A stretch of 31,631 nt of DNA from DATKZH01 sp964475955 (GTDB taxonomy: Bacteria > Planctomycetota > Planctomycetia > Pirellulales > Thermoguttaceae), in contig CAYYZY010000083.1 in the NCBI GenBank assembly GCA_964475955.1, positions 1 to 31,631 on the forward strand, in the 5' to 3' direction. The notes under the pieces are model-generated. The model worked only from the letters and a program-made list of their open reading frames with translations. It searched no databases and was not told where the DNA came from. The position numbers and the translations under genes were made by a program. Positions 22,521-30,689 of this stretch are shown here, one piece after another. Position 1 is the first letter of the stretch; the number at the start of each line of letters is the position of its first letter.

Positions 22521-23270
22521 ATGGAACTCGAGCGAAAAGTCGCCCTGGTCACCGGGGGTACGAAGGGCATCGGCGCGGCGACGGCCGTGTCGCTGGCGGC
22601 CCAGGGGGCGGAGATCGCCATCGTCGGCCGGCACGACGACGACGAGGCGGCCCGGACCGCACGCATGGTCGAAGCCCGGGGACGCAGTTGTCTGGTGGTC
22701 GCCGCCGATTTGGCCAAACCCGACGAGGCCACCCGTTGCGTGAGCGAAGTGGCCGACCGGCTCGGCTCGGTCGACGTGCTGGTGCACAGCGCCGGAGGAA
22801 ACGTGGTGGGCGGGCTGCTCGAAGTCAGCCCCGAGGCCTGGCACGAGGCGTTCGCGGTCCACGTTCACGCCATTTACTACCTCTGTCGGGAGGCCATCCC
22901 CCGGATGCGGAAGAAGAAGGGGGGGGCGATCATCCTGATCTCGTCGGTGGCCGGGCTGCGCGGGATCCCCATGAATCTCGCCTACCAGGTGGTCAAGGGG
23001 ACGCTGCCGCAGTTCACCCGGGCATTGGCCCGCGAGTTCGCCGACGACAGTATCCGGGTCAACTGCGTCGCGCCCGGCGTCATTCGGACCCGCTTCCATG
23101 ACAAGATGGCGCCCGAGCAGAGGCAGCACAATCTCGACAACCGCATCCCGCTGCACCGCGAGGGTACGCCGGAGCAGGTCGCCGACCTGATCACGGCCCT
23201 GGTGGCCAACGACTACATCACCGGCGAAACGGTCACCATCGACGGCGGCCTGACGATGCGCATTGCGTGA
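22521..23270 (+). CDS. SDR-family oxidoreductase, FabG-like
   Basis: A 249-residue classical short-chain dehydrogenase. TGGTKGIG (residues 11-18) is the NAD(P)H-binding Gly motif; 'HSAGGNVVGG' replaces the usual NNAG. Ser142, Tyr155 and Lys159 (SSVAGLRG, AYQVVKG) form the catalytic triad, and RVNCVAPGVIRT and ETVTIDGGLTM are conserved. It would reduce a keto group or oxidise an alcohol; the best family guess is 3-oxoacyl-(ACP) reductase, but substrate cannot be read from the sequence. The ATG lies in a GGGAGCAAGCC context with a GGGAG Shine-Dalgarno. The acyl-CoA synthetase and ACP downstream make an acyl role plausible but the 840-bp gap argues against one transcript. Confidence 0.92.
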   Translation: MELERKVALVTGGTKGIGAATAVSLAAQGAEIAIVGRHDDDEAARTARMVEARGRSCLVVAADLAKPDEATRCVSEVADRLGSVDVLVHSAGGNVVGGLLEVSPEAWHEAFAVHVHAIYYLCREAIPRMRKKKGGAIILISSVAGLRGIPMNLAYQVVKGTLPQFTRALAREFADDSIRVNCVAPGVIRTRFHDKMAPEQRQHNLDNRIPLHREGTPEQVADLITALVANDYITGETVTIDGGLTMRIA

Positions 23271-23352
23271 GGCCGCCGCGCCGGAAGCGCGAGCGCCCCC
23301 TCGGCCGCCCGAACCGGGTCATCGCCGGGAACATGCCCCTTTGGCCCGTGTC

Positions 23353-23376
23353 GATATGCCCCGCGCGGGGCATATC
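23353..23376. terminator. Perfect 24-bp palindrome downstream of the SDR gene
   Basis: The sequence is self-complementary over its whole length, centred on CCGCGCGG, with GATATG/CATATC ends. It lies 83 bp after the SDR stop. It has no loop and no T-tract, so a protein-binding site is as likely as a terminator. Confidence 0.45.
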
Positions 23377-23470
23377 CCGCCTCAACGAGCCGCTTGCGAG
23401 ACTTCTCACGCGTCTTCTTCCGTCACTCACCCGGACGTCTCCCCACGCGACAAGCCCTGACAAGCCTGCG

Positions 23471-23682
23471 CCCACACCAACCCGAAGCGTGAGCGAGGCG
23501 GAGCGTGAGTGACGCGAAGTGCGAGTGAGTCGTCGTGCAAGCGACGCGAAGTGCAAGCCAGGCCAAGTCCGAGCGAGTCGGCGGGCAAGCTGATTCCTCG
23601 CCAGCGCCTCGGGTTCCCTGCTAGCGCTTTGGGGCGTCGCTAGCGCTTCGGGTTCCTCGCTAGCGGTTCGGGTTAGTGTGGG
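23471..23682. repeat. 212-bp degenerate palindrome with amplified arms
   Basis: The ends 23471-23489 and 23664-23682 pair at 17 of 19 positions and match the inner arm of the 130-bp element (CACCAACCCGAAGCG). The right half holds four tandem units of about 19-20 bp at 23596-23615, 23616-23635, 23636-23654 and 23655-23674 (type TCGCTAGCGCTTCGGGTT). The left half has diverged GCGAAGTGCGAG / GCGAAGTGCAAG units. Confidence 0.75.
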
Positions 23683-24113
23683 GTGAGGGATGCCTGGGCG
23701 GACTGCCCGCGCTTCTGGCGGGCCCGGCCGGCGCATCGGCCCCGTAAGCCGAGGGCTTCACGACCCTCGGCGACATCGGCTTGGCGAATGCGCGGAAACG
23801 CACCATCGCCAGCCCGCGCCCGACGCACCTGCGCGCGCAACGCCCGCGCTTTCGCAGGTACGACAATCGATTTTCGCGAAAACGGGCGTGTGGGGTCTTT
23901 TTTTTATTCGCCGTATCGGGTATGCTGCACGATAAGGATGGTATGCCGACGTTCGTTGGAGGTCGCAACTGAGATTGACTGCCGGTCTTGCTGAGGATCG
24001 GCTCGCGCGTGCAAGGTTCGAGCACCAGGAAAGCCCGAAGTCTCGGTTCTGGAAGGCACCCGTTGAGGTCAAGCGGAGGAGTGCGCTTGCGCTAGGTAGG
24101 AAGGAACAGCTTG
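23683..24113 (+). other. Leader region upstream of the acyl-CoA synthetase gene
   Basis: No gene is supported here. Contents are a small hairpin (8-bp stem, arms 23748-23755 and 23764-23771), a TTTTCGCGAAAA palindrome at about 23871-23882 and an eight-T run at 23898-23905, together a possible terminator or regulatory structure. A GGTTCGAGCACC stretch at about 24015 resembles a tRNA T-arm but has no matching cloverleaf. Confidence 0.4.
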
Positions 24114-26267
24114 ATGGCCACCTCGGTCGACGCGCCGTCGCGGCAGGAGCCGTTCGGCGCAGCCCCCGCCCTGGATTGTATCTTCAATCCCCGGGGCGTG
24201 GCGGTTGTCGGCGTCACCGCCACCCCGGGAACCGTCCCCTACGACATCCTTCACAACATCCTCGTCTCCGGCTACCAAGGCGAGGTCTATCCGATCGCTC
24301 CCGGCAAGCGAACCGTCTGCGACGTGCCCGCCTTCCGCTACGTGGTCGACGTCGAGGAGCCCGTCGACTTGGCGGTGATCGTCTTCCCGGCCGGCGTCGT
24401 CGACCGCGCCTTGAAGCAGTGCGGCGAGAAGGGGATTCGCGCCGCCGTCGTCATTTCCGCCGGCTTCCGGGAGATTGGGCCCAAGGGCGTCGAGCGGGAG
24501 GAGCAGATCCGGCGGACCTGCGCGGAGCACGGGATCGCCATGATCGGGCCGAACTGCCTCGGCGTGATCAATACCGACCCGCAGGTGGCCCTGAACGCCT
24601 CCTTCGCCCGCAGAATGCCCCACGCCGGCCGGATCGCCTTCCTGAGCCAGTCGGGCGCGCTGTGCACCGCCGTGCTCGACTACGCCCGGGAAAAGGAGAT
24701 CGGCTTCTCGAAGTTCATCAGCTTTGGGAACAAGGCGGGCGTGACCGAGGTCGAGCTCCTCGATTACCTCCACCAGGACGACGCCACCGACGTCATCCTC
24801 CTCTACCTCGAGGAACTCCGCGACGGCCGGGCCCTGGTCGAGGCCGCCCGCCGCGTCACCCGAGGCGACAACCCGAAGCCCATCCTCGCCATCAAGTCGG
24901 GCCGGACCCCCCAAGGGGCCGACGCCGCGGCCAGCCACACCGGCTCGCTGGCCGGCGAAGACGCCATCTGCGACGACGTCTTCCGCGAGGCGGGCATCAT
25001 CCGCGTCGCCAGCATCGAAGAACTGTTCAACTCGGCCGTCCTCTATGCCTATCAGCCCATGCCCGCCGACGACCGGCTGGCGATCGTGACCAACGCGGGC
25101 GGGCCCGGCGTGATGGCGACCGACGCGGCCATCCGCGCGGGGCTCCGCGTCCCTCGCCTTGAGGAGGCGACCCAGCTCCGCTTGAAGAAGGACCTCCCGG
25201 CGACGGCCAACATGAAGAACCCGGTCGACGTGATCGGCGATGCCCGGGCCGATCGCTACATGGCCGCCATGGAGGCCGTGCTCGACGACCCGAACGTCGA
25301 CCAGGCGCTGGTGATCCTCACCCCGCAGTCGATGACCGACATCGAGGCCATCGCCGAGGGCGTCTGCAAGATCCACGCAAAGGCCGAAAAGCCGATCGCC
25401 TGCTCGTTCATGGGGGCGACCGACGTGGCGGCCGGCATCCACATCCTCCAGCGAGCCCACATCCCCCACTACATCCTGCCCGAGTGGGCCTGCCGAGCCA
25501 TGGCCGACGTCCAGCGCATCCGCCTCTGGCGCGAGCAGCCGGCGGAGGAGATCGAGCGATTGGCCTCCGTGCCCCCGCCCGGCGCGGGGGTCATCGCCGA
25601 GGCCGAAGCGGGCTATCTGCCGGAGGACGAGGCCCTATCGCTGCTCTCGGCCTACGGGCTGCCGGTGCCCTCCTGGCAGCTCTGCTCCACGGCCCGGGAG
25701 GCGGTCGCGTTTGCCGAGTCGCTGGGCTACCCGGTCGTGCTCCGCGTAGTCAGCCCGCAGATCGTGCACAAGTCAGAGGCGAAGGCCCTAGCCTTGAACC
25801 TCACCAGCGATCAGGCGGTCCTCCAGGCGTACGACCGGCTGATGGCCCGCGCCAAAGAAGCGGCGCCCGAGGACGAAATCCGCGGCGTGCTGGTTCGGCC
25901 GATGATTCCCGCCGGGCACGAGGTCATCCTCGGGGCCAAGCGCGACCCGGCGTTCGGGCCCGTGCTGATGTTCGGGCTGGGCGGGATCTACGTGGAGCTG
26001 TTCGAAGACGTCACCTTCGCCCTGGCGCCGATCGGCCGCGCGGCGGCCGGCCGGATGATCCGCCGCGTGCGGGCGCATCGGCTGCTGGAGGGCTTGCGCG
26101 GGAGCGAGCCGGCCGACCTGGAAGGCATCCAAGAGTGCGTCGTTCGGGTGGGAGAACTGGTTGCGGACCACGACCGTATCGTGGATTTGGACGTCAACCC
26201 CTTGATCGTCGGGCCCGGCGAGGTGGGTAGCGCCGTGGCCGACGTCAGAATCCGGCTGGGGAAGTAG
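24114..26267 (+). CDS. ADP-forming acetate/acyl--CoA ligase, fused alpha-beta
   Basis: A 717-residue fused NDP-forming acyl-CoA synthetase that interconverts acyl-CoA + ADP + Pi with acid + CoA + ATP. Residues about 20-130 form the CoA-binding Rossmann domain (GVAVVGVTATPGTVPYDILHN). Residues about 145-300 are the succinyl-CoA-ligase-like domain with GPNCLGVINT, LSQSGAL and the phosphorylated His275 in SHTGSLAG. Residues about 500-717 are an ATP-grasp domain ('LRVVSPQIVHKSEAKALALN', 'FGLGGIYVELFEDVTFALAP', 'DLDVNPLIVG'). No acetyltransferase domain is attached. ATG 24114 (just after a TTG) has GGAAGGA upstream. The ACP gene begins 2 bp after its stop, so the pair is almost certainly co-translated. 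Confidence 0.94.
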   Translation: MATSVDAPSRQEPFGAAPALDCIFNPRGVAVVGVTATPGTVPYDILHNILVSGYQGEVYPIAPGKRTVCDVPAFRYVVDVEEPVDLAVIVFPAGVVDRALKQCGEKGIRAAVVISAGFREIGPKGVEREEQIRRTCAEHGIAMIGPNCLGVINTDPQVALNASFARRMPHAGRIAFLSQSGALCTAVLDYAREKEIGFSKFISFGNKAGVTEVELLDYLHQDDATDVILLYLEELRDGRALVEAARRVTRGDNPKPILAIKSGRTPQGADAAASHTGSLAGEDAICDDVFREAGIIRVASIEELFNSAVLYAYQPMPADDRLAIVTNAGGPGVMATDAAIRAGLRVPRLEEATQLRLKKDLPATANMKNPVDVIGDARADRYMAAMEAVLDDPNVDQALVILTPQSMTDIEAIAEGVCKIHAKAEKPIACSFMGATDVAAGIHILQRAHIPHYILPEWACRAMADVQRIRLWREQPAEEIERLASVPPPGAGVIAEAEAGYLPEDEALSLLSAYGLPVPSWQLCSTAREAVAFAESLGYPVVLRVVSPQIVHKSEAKALALNLTSDQAVLQAYDRLMARAKEAAPEDEIRGVLVRPMIPAGHEVILGAKRDPAFGPVLMFGLGGIYVELFEDVTFALAPIGRAAAGRMIRRVRAHRLLEGLRGSEPADLEGIQECVVRVGELVADHDRIVDLDVNPLIVGPGEVGSAVADVRIRLGK

Positions 26268-26269
26268 CG

Positions 26270-26518
26270 ATGGAGAGGAACGAGGTAGAAGAACGTGTGA
26301 GGCGGGTTGTCTGCCGGGTACTCGAGGTCGACGACTCGATGATCGAGCCCGACAGCCATTTCGTGTTCGACCTGGGCGCCGAGAGCACCCAGTCGGTCGA
26401 GCTGGTGGCCGCCTTCGAGGGCGAGTTCGACATCGAAATGGACGAGGACGAAGCGCTGGCCGTCGAGACGGTCGGCGACGCCGTCGACTTCATCGCCGGC
26501 TACGTCGGCGCCAAGTAG
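26270..26518 (+). CDS. Acyl carrier protein with non-canonical Ser motif
   Basis: An 82-residue, very acidic four-helix carrier protein. The fold and spacing match ACP: 'EERVRRVVCRVLEVDDSMI', then the helix-2 entry 'DLGAESTQSVELVAAFEGEF', then 'DIEMDEDEALAVETVGDAVD'. The phosphopantetheine attachment Ser is Ser39, but the canonical Asp-Ser-Leu is Glu-Ser-Thr here, and the following residues are Q-S-V-E-L-V instead of D-T-V-E-L-V. Housekeeping ACPs keep DSL almost without exception, so this is probably a specialised carrier rather than fatty-acid AcpP. It starts 2 bp after the acyl-CoA ligase stop; a GGGGAAG Shine-Dalgarno lies within the end of the ligase gene. It could receive an acyl group made or consumed by that enzyme. 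Confidence 0.9.
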   Translation: MERNEVEERVRRVVCRVLEVDDSMIEPDSHFVFDLGAESTQSVELVAAFEGEFDIEMDEDEALAVETVGDAVDFIAGYVGAK

Positions 26519-26911
26519 GCCCCGCGCCCTCCGCGGCAACAGTTTTCGCGCCCGCTGCCTGGATCGCGACAGCGTGCAGGGGAGTGTCCCCGCTCGCGGC
26601 GCAGGCAACGGCCTCTGTGCTGTTCCGCAATTCTCGCGACGGCGAAACGGCGCGGAGGGCGTTCCCCACGGTTGGTGTCGGCGAATCGCGCACGGTCTTT
26701 AGCTCTCGTCGGTCAGGCCTCAGCGATCCGCTCTGTCCTTTCCACGCCCGCTTCTTGGGCAGTTGGCGCCGAAGGCTGCTTGTCGGTGCCCAATCGCTTA
26801 CAATCGGGGCGGGTGAGCGACGCCTCGGTGCCCCGGCGTCGCCCGCCTGGCTGAGCCGTCCGCCCCGTCCCTGGTCCCTGATGGATCCCTGCCGGAGAGG
26901 AGCCGCGACCC
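26519..26911. other. 393-bp intergenic region
   Basis: No gene is supported. A short hairpin GGGGAGTGTCCCC lies at 26579-26591. A TACAAT hexamer at about 26808 could be a -10 box for the esterase gene, but no good -35 is correctly spaced. Confidence 0.4.
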
Positions 26912-29386
26912 ATGATGCCCGCCCGTCTTGCGACCGCCCTCGGCGCCCTGGTCCTCGTCGTCTGCCCGCCGGTCGGCACGCACGCCGCCGAAACGCCCGC
27001 GGCCGTCCTGCCGGGCACCGAGCCCTTGGTGATGGAGGGCGACATTGCCTCGCACCTGGTCGACGGGGTCGACCACTTCCTGCTCCGCCGGTTGGCCGGC
27101 TCGGTCGACCGGCGCGCCGGCCATTGGAACCGGGACCTCTCCTCGCCCGAAGCGTACGAGAAGTCGATCGAGCCGAACCGCCGGCGACTGGCCCACATCC
27201 TGGGCGTGCGCGACGAGCGCGTGCCGTTTGAGGGCCTGGAGCTGGTCGGCAGCACGGCCCAGCCCGCGCTGGTCGCCGAGGCGTCGGGCTACCGGGTGTT
27301 CGCGGTCTGCTGGCCGGTTTTCGGCGACGTCCACGGCGAGGGCCTGCTCCTGGTGCCGGGGAAAATGGGGTCGGGTCCCATTTGTGCGAAGCACCCTCCG
27401 GGCCGTTCCGGCAAATGGGACCCGACCCCATTTTCGACGAGGGTCGCCGACGTCGTCGCCGTCCCCGACGCCGACCAAACGCCCGAGATGCTCGTCGGCC
27501 TCGCCGAGGGCGTGCCGCCCGAGTCGCAGTTCGCCCGGCGCCTGGCCGAGAGCGGCTGCCGCGTGCTCGTTCCCACGCTCATCAGCCGCGACGAGGTCAA
27601 GCCGGCGGAGATCGACCCCAAGTTCCCCGCCGGGCGGCGGCTAAAGCTCTCCAACCGCGAGTTCCTCTACCGTTCCGCCTTCGAGCTGGGGCGCCACCCG
27701 ATCGGCTACGAATTGCAGAAGGTGCTCGCCGGCGTCGACTTCTTCGCTGGCGAGGCGGGCGACGAGACGGCGCGAATCGGCCTGATCGGCTGGGGCGAGG
27801 GCGGCATGCTGGCCCTCTACGCCGGGGCGCTCGACCCGCGCATCGACGCCGTCTGCACGAGCGGCTACTTCGCGCCCCGCGAGGGCGTGTGGCGGGAGCC
27901 GATCTACCGCAACGTGTTCGGCCTCCTGGAGCAGTTCGGCGACGCCGAGCTGGCCGCGATGATCGCGCCGCGGACACTCGTCGTCGAGGCGGCCCGCGGA
28001 CCCGAGGTGGTCGTCCCCGAGCAAGCCGGGCCGGGGGCGCCGGGCCGGCTCACCACACCCGAACCGGCCGAGGTCGGCCGCGAGGTGGAACGGGCCGCGG
28101 GGCTCGTCGCCGGGCTCAGTCCGTCCTTCACGCCGAAGCTCATCCCCAGTGGCGACGGTTCCGGCCCCTTCGGCAGCCCGGCCGCCCTGGAGGCCTTGCT
28201 CGACGCCCTCGCGCCCGGCGCGAAGCTGGCCGCGCCGGGCCCGGCGCCTCGGGACCTCCGCAAGGGCTTCGACCCCGCCGAGCGCCACCGCCGCCAGATG
28301 CACGAGCTCGCCCGGCACAACCAGTGGCTCCTGGCCGAGAGCCCCTACGTGCGCAAGCGGTTCTTCCAGGAGCTCGACGCCGATTCGCTGCGGCAAATCG
28401 ACGACCCGGCGAAGCGAATCGCGGAGTACCGGAAGCGGATCGAGCCGTATCGGGCGATCTTCCGCGACGAGGTGATCGGCCGGTTCGACCTCGCGCCGCT
28501 TCCGCCCAAGGTGCGAAGCCGCCGAAGCTACGACGAGCCCCAGTGGACCGGCTACGAGGTGGTGATGGACGTCTGGCCCGACGTGTTCGCCTACGGCATC
28601 CTGCTCGTGCCCAAGGGCGTCGAGCCGGGCGAGCGGCGCCCGGTGGTCGTCTGCCAGCACGGGCTCGAAGGGCGCCCGCAGGACGTGGTCCGAGCCGAAG
28701 GCCGGAAGAAGGCGGCGTACGAGGATTTCGCGGCCCAGTTGGCCGAGCGTGGGTTCGTCACGTTCGCCCCGCAGAACCTGTACCTGTTCAAGGACCGCTT
28801 CCGCACGCTCCAGCGCAAGGCGAACCCGCTCGGCAAGACGCTCTTCTCGGTGATCGTGCCGCAGCACCAGCAGATCGTCGACTGGCTCCAGACGCTCCCC
28901 TACGTCGACCCGGAGCGGATCGGCTTTTACGGGCTGTCGTACGGCGGCAAGTCGGCCATGCGCATCCCGCCCTTGGTGAGCGACTACTGCCTGTCGATCT
29001 GCTCGGCCGACTTCAACGAGTGGGTGTGGAAGAACGCGGCCACCAACACGGCCGGTCGCTACAGCTACGTGTTCACGCCGGAGTACGAGATCTTCGAGTT
29101 CGACCTGGGCAGCACGTTCAACTACGCCGAGATGGCCGCCCTGATCGCGCCCCGCCCGTTCATGGTCGAGCGGGGCCATTTCGACGGCGTCGCCCCGGAC
29201 GAAACGGTCGGCTACGAGTTTGCCAAGGTCCGCCATCTCTACGCCGCCCAGCTCGGCCTCGGCGACCGCTGCGAGATCGAGTGGTTCGTCGGCCCGCACA
29301 AGATCCACGGCGTCGGGACGTTCGAGTTCCTGCACAAGCACCTGCAATGGCCCGCACCGGAGCGGGAATCGCCAATTGCCGATTGA
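26912..29386 (+). CDS. Secreted two-domain alpha/beta hydrolase (acetyl-xylan-esterase-like)
   Basis: An 824-residue exported protein. The signal peptide is residues 1-28 (ARLATALGALVLVVCPPVGT, then HAAE). Two alpha/beta-hydrolase domains follow. The first (about 100-420) has GLIGWGEGGMLALYAG, where the nucleophile Ser is absent (G-W-G-E-G instead of G-x-S-x-G), so it is likely inactive. The second (about 540-820) has GFYGLSYGGKSAMRIP with an intact G-L-S-Y-G nucleophile elbow, 'VVCQHGLEG' as oxyanion strand, and 'GPHKIHGVGTFEFLHKHL' with the catalytic His. It would deacylate esters on polysaccharide. Residues 151-175 are encoded by a palindromic repeat inserted in frame (27361-27435). ATG 26912 has GGAGAGGAG upstream. 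Confidence 0.88.
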   Translation: MMPARLATALGALVLVVCPPVGTHAAETPAAVLPGTEPLVMEGDIASHLVDGVDHFLLRRLAGSVDRRAGHWNRDLSSPEAYEKSIEPNRRRLAHILGVRDERVPFEGLELVGSTAQPALVAEASGYRVFAVCWPVFGDVHGEGLLLVPGKMGSGPICAKHPPGRSGKWDPTPFSTRVADVVAVPDADQTPEMLVGLAEGVPPESQFARRLAESGCRVLVPTLISRDEVKPAEIDPKFPAGRRLKLSNREFLYRSAFELGRHPIGYELQKVLAGVDFFAGEAGDETARIGLIGWGEGGMLALYAGALDPRIDAVCTSGYFAPREGVWREPIYRNVFGLLEQFGDAELAAMIAPRTLVVEAARGPEVVVPEQAGPGAPGRLTTPEPAEVGREVERAAGLVAGLSPSFTPKLIPSGDGSGPFGSPAALEALLDALAPGAKLAAPGPAPRDLRKGFDPAERHRRQMHELARHNQWLLAESPYVRKRFFQELDADSLRQIDDPAKRIAEYRKRIEPYRAIFRDEVIGRFDLAPLPPKVRSRRSYDEPQWTGYEVVMDVWPDVFAYGILLVPKGVEPGERRPVVVCQHGLEGRPQDVVRAEGRKKAAYEDFAAQLAERGFVTFAPQNLYLFKDRFRTLQRKANPLGKTLFSVIVPQHQQIVDWLQTLPYVDPERIGFYGLSYGGKSAMRIPPLVSDYCLSICSADFNEWVWKNAATNTAGRYSYVFTPEYEIFEFDLGSTFNYAEMAALIAPRPFMVERGHFDGVAPDETVGYEFAKVRHLYAAQLGLGDRCEIEWFVGPHKIHGVGTFEFLHKHLQWPAPERESPIAD
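27361..27435. repeat. 75-bp palindromic element inserted in frame in the esterase gene
   Basis: Arms 27361-27384 and 27412-27435 are perfect 24-bp reverse complements around a 27-nt loop. The left arm contains AAAATGGGGTCGGGTCCCAT. The element is 75 bp, a multiple of three, and is read as 'KMGSGPICAKHPPGRSGKWD' plus 'PTPFS' in the host protein. Confidence 0.92.
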
Positions 29387-29432
29387 CAATCTCCAATCGC
29401 CATTTCTCAATCCTTGACGAAGGAGTCGAGCG

Positions 29433-30689
29433 ATGACCTCGAGACGCCGCTGCCGAACCGTTGCCCGGCTCGCGGTCCTCGCCTTGGGGCTTGCGGCCTC
29501 GGCGTCGGTTGCGATTCCCGCGGAGCCGTGCGGGACGACCGAAGAGAAGCCGCCGACGCTGAGCTTCGATCCCGACCGCGTGACGTTCGAGCCGAAGTGG
29601 CGAGTGGACTCCGAACCCGGCCCAGGCGTGCATGCAACTGCGTCCGCCATATCTCAGGGCCTGGAGTGGCTCGCCGCGCACCAGTTGTCCGACGGAAGCT
29701 GGAGCTTCGACCACACGCTGGCCGACGCCTGCGACGGCAAGTGCCGCAACCCCGGCGAACTGGCCGAAGCACGCAACGCCGCCACGGGCCTCGCCCTGCT
29801 CGCCTTCCTCGGGGCGGGCTCCACGCCGAAACAGGGGAAGTTCCAGGATACGGTCGAAGCGGGGTACTACTACCTGGTGGGCAAATTGGCGCCGAGCAAG
29901 GAAGGCTGGAGCCTCTACGAGCCGGGCGGGACCATGTATTCCCACGGCATCGCGGCCTTGGCCCTCTGCGAGACCCACGGGATGACCGGCGGCGAGGCAA
30001 GCTCCACTGCCGCCCAGTGGTCCGTCGACTTCATCGCCTTCACCCAGGACCCGGCCGGCGGCGGCTGGCGGTACCATCCGCGGCAGCGAGGCGACACCTC
30101 GGTGACCGGCTGGCAGGTCTCGGCGCTTCGGTCGGCCCAATTGGCCGAGCTGCGCGTCGCGCCGGCCGTGCTTGCCAAGGCGTCGAAGTTCCTCGACGGC
30201 GTCCAGGCCGACCGGCGCGCCCGGTACGCGTATATGCAAGGCGGCGCCGTTCGCCCCTCCACCACGGCCATCGGCCTGTTGATGCGGCTCTACCTCGGCT
30301 GGGACAAGAACCATCCCGCGGTGAAGCGGGGCGTCGAGTGGATCGGGGAGCAGGGCCCGTCGAAGACCAACATGTACTACAACTACCACGCCACGCGGCT
30401 GATGCTCCAGGTGGGCGGTGAACCGTGGCGCAAGTGGAACGGCGTGCTGCGCCCACACCTAGTAACCACCCAGGCCCGGGAAGGCCACGAGAAGGGAAGC
30501 TGGTACTTCGAGGGCGACGACCTCGGTGCGGCCCGCGGCGGGCGCCTCTACATGACGGCCATGGCCCTGATGACCCTCGAGGTCGACTATCGCCATCTGC
30601 CCATCTACGAGCGGCCGGAGGATCGGGCGCGACGGCGCCGCGTAGAATCCCGTGCCACCTCAGACGACGATCGGACGCCGCCCGAATGA
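29433..30689 (+). CDS. Secreted prenyltransferase/squalene-oxidase-repeat toroid protein
   Basis: A 418-residue exported protein. The signal peptide is residues 1-29 (VARLAVLALGLAASASVAIP). The mature part is an (alpha/alpha)6 toroid of squalene-cyclase-like repeats: 'ISQGLEWLAAHQLSDGSWSF', 'AATGLALLAFLGAGS', 'YSHGIAALALCETHGMTG', 'DPAGGGWRYHPRQRGDTSVT', 'TTAIGLLMRLYLGWD', 'MYYNYHATRLMLQVGG', 'RLYMTAMALMTLEVDYRHLP'. The QW-type motif (DGSWSF, GGWRY) is present, but the DxDD and other cyclase acids are not obvious, so it is not called a cyclase. Such toroids are common in planctomycete secretomes. ATG 29433 has AAGGAG seven bases upstream. Its TGA overlaps the next ATG (ATGA). Confidence 0.85.
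   Translation: MTSRRRCRTVARLAVLALGLAASASVAIPAEPCGTTEEKPPTLSFDPDRVTFEPKWRVDSEPGPGVHATASAISQGLEWLAAHQLSDGSWSFDHTLADACDGKCRNPGELAEARNAATGLALLAFLGAGSTPKQGKFQDTVEAGYYYLVGKLAPSKEGWSLYEPGGTMYSHGIAALALCETHGMTGGEASSTAAQWSVDFIAFTQDPAGGGWRYHPRQRGDTSVTGWQVSALRSAQLAELRVAPAVLAKASKFLDGVQADRRARYAYMQGGAVRPSTTAIGLLMRLYLGWDKNHPAVKRGVEWIGEQGPSKTNMYYNYHATRLMLQVGGEPWRKWNGVLRPHLVTTQAREGHEKGSWYFEGDDLGAARGGRLYMTAMALMTLEVDYRHLPIYERPEDRARRRRVESRATSDDDRTPPE

Noticed and set aside
24000..24060. tRNA-like GGTTCGAGCACC
   Set aside because: No acceptor, D or anticodon stem can be paired around it.
27382..29436. 684-codon plus-strand frame and a 669-codon minus-strand frame (27641-29650)
   Set aside because: Both shadow the two-domain esterase, which has intact motifs and a signal peptide.
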